From positions 28,905 to 92,904 of the forward strand of contig NZ_JAAALE010000013.1 of assembly GCF_009905735.1 (NCBI RefSeq): a DNA stretch of 64,000 nt. The letters are read 5' to 3'. Each line of letters opens with the position of its first letter. Position 1 is the stretch's first letter. A program made the translations under genes and the position numbers. Positions 1 to 7,959 of the stretch are shown piece after piece. The notes under the pieces are model-generated. The model saw nothing but the letters and a program-made list of their open reading frames with translations. It did not search any database and had not been told where the DNA came from. Origin of the DNA: Porphyrobacter sp. SLTP. GTDB lineage: Bacteria > Pseudomonadota > Alphaproteobacteria > Sphingomonadales > Sphingomonadaceae.

Positions 1-614
1 CCAGCGACACCCTTCATCGTGGTCACCTGCGGGTTCCACGCCACTGCCGCAGTCACATCCGGAGCGCTGAAGGCGGCGGCGATATCGGCGTCGGACGTGT
101 TGACCGTCTTCACGTCGGTCAGCTTCATGCCAGAGGTCTCGAGCGCGCGGGCGAGCAGGTAGTGCGAGACCGAAAGCTCGGCGAGGTACACCTGCCGCCC
201 CTTGATCCCCGCTACAGAATCCGCGCCCTTGAGCAGCACCGCATCATTGCCGTTGGAATAATCGCCAAGGATGATCGCCGAGGTGTCCTTGCCGCCCGCC
301 GCCGGAATCGTCAGCGCGTCCATGTTGGCCACGGTCACGCCGTCCAGCTTGCCAGCGGTGTATTGGTTCACGCTCTCGATGTAGTCGTTGACCTGCACGA
401 AGGTGATCTTGACGCCGTACTTGTCTTCCCACTTCTTCACGATTCCGGCCTGCTGGGCATAGGGCCAAGGCATCCATCCAGCATAGATCGACCAACCGAT
501 GTTGAAGTCGGTGCGGGGCGCGGATGCGTCCTCCTCGCTGCCCGAACAGGCCGTCACCGCAAGGGCGAGCGCGATAAGCAGGAAGCGGGCCGCGCGGCGG
601 GCCAAGTGGCGCAT
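1..614 (-). CDS. ABC transporter substrate-binding lipoprotein, urea-carboxylase-associated type (partial)
   Basis: The gene starts at ATG 614 and runs off the left edge, so only about 204 N-terminal residues are seen. The protein opens with a basic, hydrophobic signal and a lipobox ending VTAC, so it should be a lipid-anchored periplasmic binding protein. The text around IGWSIYAGWMPWPYA, the stretch INQYTAGKLDG-like and NMDALTIPAAGG resemble the NMT1/THI5-like binding proteins encoded beside urea carboxylase genes, which feed an ABC importer. Any permease, ATPase or carboxylase genes would lie outside the window to the left. The substrate is inferred from family resemblance only. Confidence 0.8.
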   Translation of the reverse strand, partial: MRHLARRAARFLLIALALAVTACSGSEEDASAPRTDFNIGWSIYAGWMPWPYAQQAGIVKKWEDKYGVKITFVQVNDYIESVNQYTAGKLDGVTVANMDALTIPAAGGKDTSAIILGDYSNGNDAVLLKGADSVAGIKGRQVYLAELSVSHYLLARALETSGMKLTDVKTVNTSDADIAAAFSAPDVTAAVAWNPQVTTMKGVA

Positions 615-789
615 GATTCGTCCCCTATGTTGCGGGTGCGAACATCCCCTCGTTTGCTGCGTTTGTCTATGGGGAATTATTACGATTGATTGCAAAAGTA
701 ATATGCGCAAGGTTGCGTCAGTCTGGCAGGCATTGTGCCCTTGCGGCGCTCCTCTCCTTTCCCTGCCATGCGTGGAGGCTCAGAGACCC

Positions 790-1791
790 ATGACACCCAT
801 GATGCGCAATTCCGCTGCCCGCCCGCTTGCTCTTGCCCTTGCCGCCAGCCTTGCTGTCGCGGCGTGTGCGGCTGAGGAGAGCGAACCACCCACGGAGATG
901 GTCGGCCCCGCGCCCGACCTCACCGAAACCGCGCTGAAAGTGCCAGGCTTCGCCGATTTCCTCGCGGTCGATGGCGATACGGTGTGGGTCACCAATGACG
1001 GACGGGTCGAGCAATGGTCGCCTGCGGGCAAGCTTGCCAGCACCCCTGTCCCCCGCCCCTGCGGCACGATGGCGATTGCGGCCGGATCGCTGTGGGTCGC
1101 CAATTGCGACGACGGTGAGCTGTGGCGCATCAACCTCAAGACCGCCGCGGTCGAAGCCAAGATCGCCACTGGCCTCGCCAATCCCAAGGGCGAAACCAAT
1201 GTGATCGCGGGCGCAGGCTCTGTCTGGGTGCCGAGCGATCCGGCAGGCAAGCTGGCGCGGATCGACCCTGCGACCAATGCGATCGTCGCGACCGTCACCG
1301 TCACACCCGAGACGTGGTATCTCGCCTATGGCTTCGATGCGGTCTGGGCGGTGTCGAGCGAAGGCAAGGTGCTGGAGCGGGTCGATCCGGCGACCAACGC
1401 CGTCACCGGATCAGCCGCCCTGGGCGACACGCCCGGCTTCCTCGCAGCGGGTGAAGGCGCGGTGTGGGTGCAGGAACAGGGCGATGGCACGGTCGCCAAG
1501 GTTGATCCGGCCAGCCTCAAGATCGCGGGCCGCACCAAGGTCGGCGATAACCTCAAATGGGGCGATATCGATGCCAATGGCGGCGCGGTGTGGCTGCGCA
1601 CCACGGATGATCAGACGATGGTGGTGATCGATCCCGCCACGCTCAAGATCCGCGCGCGGATGGGCGATGCGGTGGGCAGCGGCGCGCTGCGCTGGACACC
1701 CAAGGGCGTGTGGACCTCGGCCCATGACAACCAGACCCTGTCGTGGTGGAGCGCACCCGCGGCCCCGGCAACGGCCACACCCGCGCCCTGA
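790..1791 (+). CDS. YncE/Vgb-like beta-propeller lipoprotein
   Basis: A protein of 333 residues starting at ATG 790, preceded by a GGAGG about 11 bases upstream. An open frame extends much further upstream, but that part has no signal sequence, while the chosen start gives a basic N-terminus, a hydrophobic run and a lipobox (LAVAAC). The mature part is a series of repeats of the form VWV...G.V.RIDPATN....I, typical of YncE or virginiamycin-lyase-like seven-bladed propellers. It is probably anchored in the periplasm. No catalytic residues can be assigned. A binding or scaffolding role is likely but the ligand is unknown. It converges on the TonB receptor operon across a shared hairpin. Confidence 0.75.
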   Translation: MTPMMRNSAARPLALALAASLAVAACAAEESEPPTEMVGPAPDLTETALKVPGFADFLAVDGDTVWVTNDGRVEQWSPAGKLASTPVPRPCGTMAIAAGSLWVANCDDGELWRINLKTAAVEAKIATGLANPKGETNVIAGAGSVWVPSDPAGKLARIDPATNAIVATVTVTPETWYLAYGFDAVWAVSSEGKVLERVDPATNAVTGSAALGDTPGFLAAGEGAVWVQEQGDGTVAKVDPASLKIAGRTKVGDNLKWGDIDANGGAVWLRTTDDQTMVVIDPATLKIRARMGDAVGSGALRWTPKGVWTSAHDNQTLSWWSAPAAPATATPAP

Positions 1792-1798
1792 TCGGAGC

Positions 1799-1838
1799 AA
1801 AAAAGAAGCGCGCAGAGCGGGTCGTCTCTGCGCGCTTC
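1799..1838 (-). terminator. Rho-independent terminator of the TonB-receptor operon
   Basis: A perfect 13-bp inverted repeat (GAAGCGCGCAGAG, 1805-1817, with its complement at 1826-1838) encloses an 8-base loop. On the minus strand it is followed at once by six T residues, so it should end the leftward operon whose last gene stops at 1876. On the plus strand only a weaker, displaced T run follows, but it may also serve the converging propeller gene. Confidence 0.85.
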
Positions 1839-1875
1839 AATTGGTTTTGCGACGCCCGCAAGGGCTCTTGTTGTT

Positions 1876-4410
1876 TTAGAACTTGTAACCGAACTCCACC
1901 CCGAAGCGCTGACGCGCACCCGGCGAGATGAACGATCCGCCGAACTCGACCGCGGTGATGACCTCGTTCAGATACTTCTCGTTGAACAGGTTTTCAGCAT
2001 AGGCCGTGATCGACCAGCGCTTCGCATCCAGCCCGACGCGCAGATCAAACACACTGAAGGTGTCGCGCTGCGAAACCGAGTAATCGGCATCGCCCACGAA
2101 GGCCGGCAGCGCCAGCGCCGAACCCGGCAGCAGCCCGCTGAACAGCGTCGGGTTGGGATCATCCTGCAACGTGTGGAACCACGTCGGGCCGGTGATGCGG
2201 TAATCCGCGCGGGTGACGAAATCGATGCTGTCCGAAACCGGCAGATCAAGCTGCGTCCCGAAGTTCAGGGTGTAATCGGCGGTATAGGGCGACTTGTTGC
2301 CCACCGTCACCGGGCGCGAGGCGTTTTCGAGGATTTCGCTCTCGGTCACGTTGCCCGAACCGAACACCGTCCAGCCATCAAGGATTTCTGCCGACAGGTT
2401 AAGCTCGGCGCCGTATAGCTCGACCTCATCGATGTTCGACACCACGCGGAGCAGGCCGAAGCCGCCCACGAAGAATTCGAAGAACTGCATGTCTTCGACC
2501 TTGGTGTAGTAGCCCGCCAGATCGAAGGTCACTGCGCCGTCCAGCAGCGTGCCCTTCACGCCCGCTTCGAAGGCGCTGGAGACTTCCTTGCGGTACTGGT
2601 CGTCAATCAGCACGTTGGTGCCGATGAAATCGTTGAACGCGGAATCGACGATTGCGGCCGAGCCCTGGTTGTTGAACCCGCCCGATTTGAAGCCGATCCC
2701 CCAGTTGCCATAGAGGTTGATGTCGTCGGTCAGTTCATACCGCAGCGAGATTTTGGGCTGGAACTGCTTGAAGGTTTCCGATTTCGGCGCAATCGGCTGA
2801 ACCGCGCCGCCCACGACGGTCTGGCCGGGGTTGATCGGCCCGCCCGTGATCGGATCGAACACCGCCGGCACAAGGCTGGACACCTGACGGTCCTCAATGT
2901 CGTAACGGCCCGCAAAGCTGACGTTGAAGCGATCGGACACATCGGCATCGATGGACGCGAAGGCCGCATAGACGTCGGTCTTGAACGCATCGTGGTAAAG
3001 CTGCGTGGTCGGGTTGTCCGATCCCGGCGCGTTATACAGCTCGCGGATGATGCCGCGGCCAAGGTCCGCCCCAAGGCTCACCCCAACCTCGCGGTCGATG
3101 TGGAGGTAATACGCGCCGACCTGCCAGTTGATCGCGCCGTCCCCATTCGAGGCGAGGCGGATTTCGCCGCTGATGTCTTCCTGCTTGCGGATCTGGAACT
3201 GGGTGCCGTCACAGGTGGTCGGGCTGTAGGGGCCGAAAGTCGAACCATTGACCGGATCGAAGATGAACGGGACCGGGTTATTGCCGATGAAGGTCGGCTG
3301 GTTCAGCGGGAAGCCGGTCAGCGCGGCGGTGCTGGCAAAGCAGGCGTTGGACGCCGCCACCGATGCCGGTGTCGCGCCGGGGAAGGTGAAGCGGGCAAAG
3401 TCGGCCGAGGTGCTGTCTGCAGTGAGCGACTGGTCGACATCGCTGTAGAGCACCCATGCGGTCAGCGTGGTGCTTTCAAACTCATGCTCGACCTTGGCCG
3501 AGGTTTCGAAGGTCACCTGATCATTGGTCGGGCGAATGTTCGAATAGAAACCGAAGGGATGCTCGTTCACATCTTCGAAGAACGCCGGGTTCACCGCCGC
3601 AAAGTTGGGCAGGTGGAAGCTGGCGTTGAAGTTGATCGAAGCGCCGCGCAGGTCCGCATAGCGCGCCTTCACGTCGAGCTCGGTGTTCGGCCCCAGCTGC
3701 GCCACGAAGCGCCCGTCGATGCCGAAGACTTCCTGATCGTCGATTGTCTTGGAATTGCCGAGGAAGCTGTTGCGGAAGAAGCCATCGGTGGTCGAATAAT
3801 TGGCCGAGAGCACCAGCCCCGCGGTGTCGCCGATCGGGGTCGAGATGAAGCCATTGGCAAGGTAGGTGTTGTCCTGCGCCGCGCGGACCAGCATCCCGCC
3901 TTCCAGCGCATCGCCGGGCTTCAGCGTTTGCAGCACAATCGCGCCCGCCGCAGCATTGCGGCCATAGAGCGCGCCTTGCGGACCTTTCAGGATTTCGACC
4001 TGGCGCAGCGTGCCCTGGTTCTGGTTCAATTGCGCGGTGTTGGTCTTGAGGATTCCGTCGACCACCAGCGCGACCGAGCTTTCCGCGTCGCGCGCGCCGT
4101 TGATGCCGCGAATGTTGATCTGGGTGTCGCCCGCTTCGGCGGTGCCGGTGACGATGGTGACGCCCGGCGTCAGCTGGATGAAGTCATCCGCGCGCTGCAC
4201 CCCGGTCTTGGCGAGCGTTTCCGCGCCGAACACGGTGACGGCGGCGGGGACGTCCTGCAAGCTTTCCGACTGGCGGCGAGCAGTGACGATGATCCCGCCT
4301 TCCTCCTCGGCAGCAGGTTCAGAGGCGGGGGCGTCCTGCGCCAGAGCGGGCGAGGACAGGGCAATGGCGCCGAGCGCCGCGCCAGAAGCAAGAACCAAAC
4401 GGACATTCAT
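1876..4410 (-). CDS. TonB-dependent outer-membrane receptor
   Basis: 844 residues with a signal peptide ending around PALAQ (residues 21-25), a TonB-box-like GIIVTARR (about 39-46), a plug domain beginning with the LQDVPAAVTVF text, and a 22-strand barrel ending in a C-terminal aromatic (GVEFGYKF). Such receptors import scarce nutrients across the outer membrane using TonB energy. In Sphingomonadales they are widely used for carbon sources and not only for iron. It is the last gene of the leftward operon with the racemase-like and SnoaL-like genes, 37 bases after the nearest one, so it probably imports the substrate handled by this locus. The ligand cannot be read from sequence. Confidence 0.93.
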   Translation of the reverse strand: MNVRLVLASGAALGAIALSSPALAQDAPASEPAAEEEGGIIVTARRQSESLQDVPAAVTVFGAETLAKTGVQRADDFIQLTPGVTIVTGTAEAGDTQINIRGINGARDAESSVALVVDGILKTNTAQLNQNQGTLRQVEILKGPQGALYGRNAAAGAIVLQTLKPGDALEGGMLVRAAQDNTYLANGFISTPIGDTAGLVLSANYSTTDGFFRNSFLGNSKTIDDQEVFGIDGRFVAQLGPNTELDVKARYADLRGASINFNASFHLPNFAAVNPAFFEDVNEHPFGFYSNIRPTNDQVTFETSAKVEHEFESTTLTAWVLYSDVDQSLTADSTSADFARFTFPGATPASVAASNACFASTAALTGFPLNQPTFIGNNPVPFIFDPVNGSTFGPYSPTTCDGTQFQIRKQEDISGEIRLASNGDGAINWQVGAYYLHIDREVGVSLGADLGRGIIRELYNAPGSDNPTTQLYHDAFKTDVYAAFASIDADVSDRFNVSFAGRYDIEDRQVSSLVPAVFDPITGGPINPGQTVVGGAVQPIAPKSETFKQFQPKISLRYELTDDINLYGNWGIGFKSGGFNNQGSAAIVDSAFNDFIGTNVLIDDQYRKEVSSAFEAGVKGTLLDGAVTFDLAGYYTKVEDMQFFEFFVGGFGLLRVVSNIDEVELYGAELNLSAEILDGWTVFGSGNVTESEILENASRPVTVGNKSPYTADYTLNFGTQLDLPVSDSIDFVTRADYRITGPTWFHTLQDDPNPTLFSGLLPGSALALPAFVGDADYSVSQRDTFSVFDLRVGLDAKRWSITAYAENLFNEKYLNEVITAVEFGGSFISPGARQRFGVEFGYKF

Positions 4411-4447
4411 GGGACGGCTCTCCTGAAGAGGATTGAGAGATAGGCGA

Positions 4448-4858
4448 TCAGACGAGGACGTTGGCCCCGCTCATGTAGACATAGACTTCCTGGAACTTCG
4501 GGCCGTCCGCACCGGGGCGCAGTCGCCAGAAATTGGTGTTTTCCAGCAACGTCACCTGCCCGGCTGCATCATGCAGTTCGGCGGTGAAGCTCGCCGTGAT
4601 GCGGCCATTGGCTTCGTCTACCGTGCAGGTGAAATCGCGGTGGATGATGGTTTCGTAGGCGCCGAAGAAATCTTCGAACATCCGGCGGATTTCGGCCTTG
4701 CCGGCGTGGCGCGTGAAAGCGGTCTGGACGCAGAACAGCGCGGTGTCATGGAAGCAGTCGAGCGCGCCTTCCATGTCCTTGGCATCGACGCGGGCGAAGT
4801 ATTTGTTCAGCGCAAAGTCGATCAGCTCGGCGCGCGAGAGAGTGGGTTCGTACTGCAT
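4448..4858 (-). CDS. SnoaL-like / NTF2-fold protein, copy A
   Basis: 136 residues with a single NTF2-like domain (helices, then a curved beta-sheet cone). The text ALDCFHDTALFCVQTAF and RRMFEDFFGAYETIIHRDF is typical of the SnoaL-like family, which includes polyketide cyclases, ketosteroid isomerase relatives and non-catalytic proteins. It is clearly paralogous to the gene before it (shared LDCF, RxMF, F.sI.hxDF/NF and VYVYMSG.N.L at the C-terminus). Its ATG overlaps the upstream TGA by one base (TGATG), which suggests translational coupling. The reaction is unknown; an accessory isomerase, hydratase or cyclase step in the locus is plausible. Confidence 0.8.
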   Translation of the reverse strand: MQYEPTLSRAELIDFALNKYFARVDAKDMEGALDCFHDTALFCVQTAFTRHAGKAEIRRMFEDFFGAYETIIHRDFTCTVDEANGRITASFTAELHDAAGQVTLLENTNFWRLRPGADGPKFQEVYVYMSGANVLV

Positions 4859-5289
4859 CAGACGTCCCCTTCTTTCAGCAGGTTGTCACCCGACATGTAG
4901 ACATAGACGCGGTGGAACAACCGATCCTTCAAGTAGAAGCGGTTGCAATTTTCATACCGCAACTCCTCGCCCCCGTTGGGAGTGATCAGCACGGTGAACT
5001 GCGAGCAGATCGCGTTCGTCTCCGGGTCGGCGGTGTGGACGAAATTGCCGTGCCAGATGCTTTCAAAGTCGGCGAACAGCTTCACGAACATCGCCCGGAT
5101 CGCCTCGCGGCCCTGATGGACGGTGTTGCTGGTCACCTCAGTCAGGATGGCATCCGGCGTGAAGCAATCGAGCACCTTGTCCATGTGCTTGTTATCGACC
5201 CCGTCGAAATACCGCTTGGTGACGATATCGACATAGACCGGATAGGGCAGCGCGGTCTGGCCCGACCCGCCCTCTTGCCACTCACTCAT
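4858..5289 (-). CDS. SnoaL-like / NTF2-fold protein, copy B
   Basis: 143 residues, same fold as its downstream neighbour, with VYVDIVTKRYFDGVDNKHMDKVLDCF-type N-terminal helices and the closing YVYMSGDNLL. Both ends of the gene use one-base TGATG overlaps, so it is translated as part of a tight operon with the racemase-like gene. Tandem SnoaL paralogues often form hetero-oligomers or act on related intermediates; that is inference. No acidic catalytic pair can be assigned with confidence by eye. Confidence 0.78.
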   Translation of the reverse strand: MSEWQEGGSGQTALPYPVYVDIVTKRYFDGVDNKHMDKVLDCFTPDAILTEVTSNTVHQGREAIRAMFVKLFADFESIWHGNFVHTADPETNAICSQFTVLITPNGGEELRYENCNRFYLKDRLFHRVYVYMSGDNLLKEGDV

Positions 5290-6032
5290 CAGTACCAGCC
5301 CTTTCGGATATCGGCGTGCTTGGGCACTTCGGGTGCGGGAAACGCTTTCTTGGAATGGGTCATCCCCAGTTCGATCAGCGTTTCCAATTGCTTGTAGGCG
5401 ACCTGCCCGGGGTTGATCACCGGCACCGGCAGTTCGCTTTGCAGATAGGTCGCCGACTGGTGCATGGTGGTCGAACCCAGCACGATCACGTCCGCGCCAT
5501 CTTCATTGATGGCGCGCATGGCCTCAGCTTTCAGCTTGGCGAAGACGACCTCTTCCTTGCCTTCAAGCAGTTCGGTCACGTCAGGCCGCGTGTCGATTGA
5601 CCGGACCGATGCGCAGCGATGGTCCCAGCCGTGCTGGTTCAGCACCTTTTCGTAGAGCGGGAACCACTGCGGCCACATGGTGATGACGCTGAACTTCTTG
5701 CCCAGCATCATCGCGGCGGCAAAGCTCGCCTCGCCAGGGCCAACGACGGGGATGTTGAGAGCCGAGCGCAGCGGCCACAGCCCCGAATCGCTGACCGTGT
5801 CGATCAGCACTCCGGCGTAGCCTTCATCCTCTGCCGTCACCCCAGCCTGGAACACCGTCCAGTCCATCAACAGCGTATCGTGATAGGAATCGCCGAGCGC
5901 CGCGCCCCAGCGCACCGCTTCGAAGGTGGGCGCGAAGCCCGGGCGCACGAAATCGGCCGGAAGCTGCTGCGCGCGATTGGCGACGCCTGCTTCGTCCATT
6001 GCGATCGGTACGATGACCTTGATACGCTTCAC
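5289..6032 (-). CDS. Asp/Glu/hydantoin racemase superfamily protein lacking both catalytic cysteines
   Basis: 247 residues with the two-domain fold of the Asp/Glu racemase, hydantoin racemase and maleate isomerase superfamily: IKVIVPI at the N-terminus, a GVLIDTVSDSGL segment and a DVIVLGSTTM segment. In active racemases these two segments carry the cysteine pair; here the positions are Thr79 and Ser187. The protein therefore probably does not racemise by the two-cysteine mechanism and may do another carbanion-type or binding job. It is the first gene of the leftward operon, 33 bases downstream of an ATTGTATACAAA site. Family membership is firm; function is open. Confidence 0.82.
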   Translation of the reverse strand: MKRIKVIVPIAMDEAGVANRAQQLPADFVRPGFAPTFEAVRWGAALGDSYHDTLLMDWTVFQAGVTAEDEGYAGVLIDTVSDSGLWPLRSALNIPVVGPGEASFAAAMMLGKKFSVITMWPQWFPLYEKVLNQHGWDHRCASVRSIDTRPDVTELLEGKEEVVFAKLKAEAMRAINEDGADVIVLGSTTMHQSATYLQSELPVPVINPGQVAYKQLETLIELGMTHSKKAFPAPEVPKHADIRKGWY

Positions 6033-6064
6033 GGCACTCCCCTGTTGCCCTGGTTCGCGTGGTT

Positions 6065-6076
6065 ATTGTATACAAA
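6065..6076. promoter_or_regulatory. GntR-type operator, site 1
   Basis: ATTGTATACAAA containing the perfect palindrome TTGTATACAA (6066-6075). It lies 34-43 bases upstream of the racemase-like start and about 155 bases before the GntR gene. GntR/FadR-type repressors commonly bind palindromes centred on GTAC or GTATAC. The same 12 bases recur at 6960-6971 before the second operon. Confidence 0.75.
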
Positions 6077-6229
6077 ACCATCTCGTCAAGTGCATAACTG
6101 AATTGCCGTGACAAGGCTGATGGGGTGTGTTCTTGCCGCCGCACAGGCTTGCGACTGGCGTCGGACGGCCTAGAACAGGAAGGGCATGATCATCCCCCGC
6201 ACCTCCCCCCTCCCCCGGACCACAGCCGC

Positions 6230-6901
6230 ATGAGCCGCGCATCCGAACAGGCCTATGCCAAGATCCGCTCGCATCTGATGAGCGCGGCGTTGAAGCCCGG
6301 CGAACAGCTCACCGAAGATCAGCTTGCGCAGATCACCGGGGTCAGCCGTACGCCTGTGCGTGAAGCGGTGCGGCGGCTGGAGGATGAATTGCTGCTGGTG
6401 CGCAGCGATACCAAGCGATTGTTCGTGGCCGATTGGAGCCGCGACGATATCGAGGAGATGTTCGCACTGCGCCAGATGCTTGAATGCCACGCGGCGGAGC
6501 GCGCCGCCCAGCGCCTTTCCCGAGAGCAGATCGGCGACCTGGAGGCGATCAACCGCGCTTTGAAGGCCGCGATCGAACAGCCCGAACCCGACGTCGTGCG
6601 CTTTCTCGAAGCCAACCGCGCCTTCCACGAAGTGATCATCGAAGCGGCCCATTCGCCGCGTTTGGGGCAGTTGCTGGGCCGGCTGGTTGAAGCGCCGGTG
6701 GTGCTGCGGACGGCACGCACCTATTCGCAGGACGACCTGCGCCAATCAGCCCGCGATCATGACGAGTTGATCGCCGCTTTTGCTGCCCGCGATCCCGATT
6801 GGGCCCGCGCGGTGATGGGCAGCCACTTGCGCCGCGCCTTCCACACCTTCGCCAAGACGGTTGGCCCGCCAGCGCCCCGCTATGGTAACGGCAAGGCGTA
6901 A
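6230..6901 (+). CDS. GntR family transcriptional regulator (FCD domain)
   Basis: 223 residues when started at ATG 6230, the first ATG giving a normal FadR-type N-terminus (SEQAYAKIRSHLMSAALKPGEQL). The winged helix has the diagnostic LTEDQLAQITGVSRTPVREAVRRLE, followed by an FCD effector-binding domain with metal-binding-type histidines (ANRAFHEVI, DHDELI, HLRRAF). It lies between two catabolic operons. The twin TTGTATACAA sites that flank it, one before each operon, make it the likely repressor of both, with a pathway intermediate as the probable effector. Upstream in-frame sequence is proline-rich and unlike the family, so it was not included. Confidence 0.88.
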   Translation: MSRASEQAYAKIRSHLMSAALKPGEQLTEDQLAQITGVSRTPVREAVRRLEDELLLVRSDTKRLFVADWSRDDIEEMFALRQMLECHAAERAAQRLSREQIGDLEAINRALKAAIEQPEPDVVRFLEANRAFHEVIIEAAHSPRLGQLLGRLVEAPVVLRTARTYSQDDLRQSARDHDELIAAFAARDPDWARAVMGSHLRRAFHTFAKTVGPPAPRYGNGKA

Positions 6902-6959
6902 CAACGCACGTTCCCGGCCCGCGGTTCCAGCCGAACTTCCCGACCCAAGCATGATTGCA

Positions 6960-6971
6960 ATTGTATACAAA
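6960..6971. promoter_or_regulatory. GntR-type operator, site 2
   Basis: A second exact ATTGTATACAAA (palindrome TTGTATACAA at 6961-6970), 52-62 bases upstream of the HMG-CoA-lyase-like start and about 60 bases after the GntR stop. It probably controls the rightward operon in parallel with site 1. Confidence 0.75.
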
Positions 6972-7022
6972 CCCGGTAATTGACCTACCGAAGCTTACCG
7001 CATCAGCAACAGGCGATTCATC

Positions 7023-7943
7023 ATGTCAGGCCCAAAGTCCGTCTGCGCGATCGAACTGGTCGAAGTGGGCCCGCGCGACGGGTTGCAGAACGAACCCGAC
7101 ATTATTTCGACCGAAGTGAAGCTCGACCTCATCAGCCGCATGATCGGCTACGGTGCGCGGCGGCTGGAGGTGGCGAGCTTCGTCCATCCCCAGCGCGTCC
7201 CGCAAATGGCCGATGCCGAGGCGGTGATCGCGGGCCTGCCGGATCGGAGCGACTGCACCTATATCGGCCTCGTCCTCAACAAGCGCGGCGTGATGCGCGC
7301 GCTGGCCACCCGCGAAAATGGCGCCCGCGGGGTTGATCAGGTCGGCTGCGTCATCGTCGCCAGCGATACCTTCGGTCAGAAGAACCAGGGGCAGACGATT
7401 GCGGAAGGCATCGCCGAAACCCGCGCCATGCTGCGCTTCGCCCGCGCGGAGGGAATGCGCGCGCAGGTCACCATCAGCGCCGCGTTTGGCTGCCCGTTCG
7501 AGGGCGAGGTGAAGCACGAAACGGTGCTCGCCATCGCGGAGGAAATCGCCGCCGAAGCGCCTGAGGAAATCGCGCTGGCCGATACCATCGGCGTCGGCAC
7601 GCCGTGGGAGGCGGGCGAATTGTTCGGCAAGCTGGGCGAGACGCTCGGCGGCACAATCCCGATGCGCGCGCATTTCCATAACACGCGCGGCACCGGCATT
7701 GCCAATGCGTGGGAGGCTTACAAGGCGGGCGTGCGCGTGTTCGATGCCTCGCTCGGTGGCCTCGGCGGCTGCCCCTTTGCCCCGCGTGCGACCGGGAACA
7801 TCGCGACCGAAGACCTCATTTACATGATGGCACGTTCCGGGGTGGACACGGGCATCGATCTCGCAGCCGCGATTGCGGCCAACAAGTGGTTTGCGGATGT
7901 GCTGGGGCGCGAATTGCCCTCGGCCGTTGCGCGCGCAGCATAG
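7023..7943 (+). CDS. Hydroxymethylglutaryl-CoA lyase family protein
   Basis: 306 residues forming a TIM-barrel of the HMGL-like family. The N-terminal motif VGPRDGLQNEP carries the metal-binding Asp and catalytic Arg, HFHNTRGTG supplies the metal-binding histidines, and the signature GGLGGCPFAPRATGN carries the active-site Cys of HMG-CoA lyase. The family cleaves 3-hydroxy-3-methyl acyl-CoA thioesters to a ketone or ketoacid plus acetyl-CoA. Paired with a CaiB-type CoA transferase three genes downstream, it probably cleaves an HMG-CoA-like or citramalyl-CoA-like intermediate of this pathway and does not need to be the leucine or ketone-body enzyme. First gene of the rightward operon. Confidence 0.9.
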   Translation: MSGPKSVCAIELVEVGPRDGLQNEPDIISTEVKLDLISRMIGYGARRLEVASFVHPQRVPQMADAEAVIAGLPDRSDCTYIGLVLNKRGVMRALATRENGARGVDQVGCVIVASDTFGQKNQGQTIAEGIAETRAMLRFARAEGMRAQVTISAAFGCPFEGEVKHETVLAIAEEIAAEAPEEIALADTIGVGTPWEAGELFGKLGETLGGTIPMRAHFHNTRGTGIANAWEAYKAGVRVFDASLGGLGGCPFAPRATGNIATEDLIYMMARSGVDTGIDLAAAIAANKWFADVLGRELPSAVARAA

Positions 7944-7959
7944 AGCATAAGGACACAGC

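Noticed and set aside
2992..4443. 483-codon plus-strand frame opposite the TonB receptor
   Set aside because: Arg/Ala/Val-rich shadow with no recognisable domain or ribosome-binding site.
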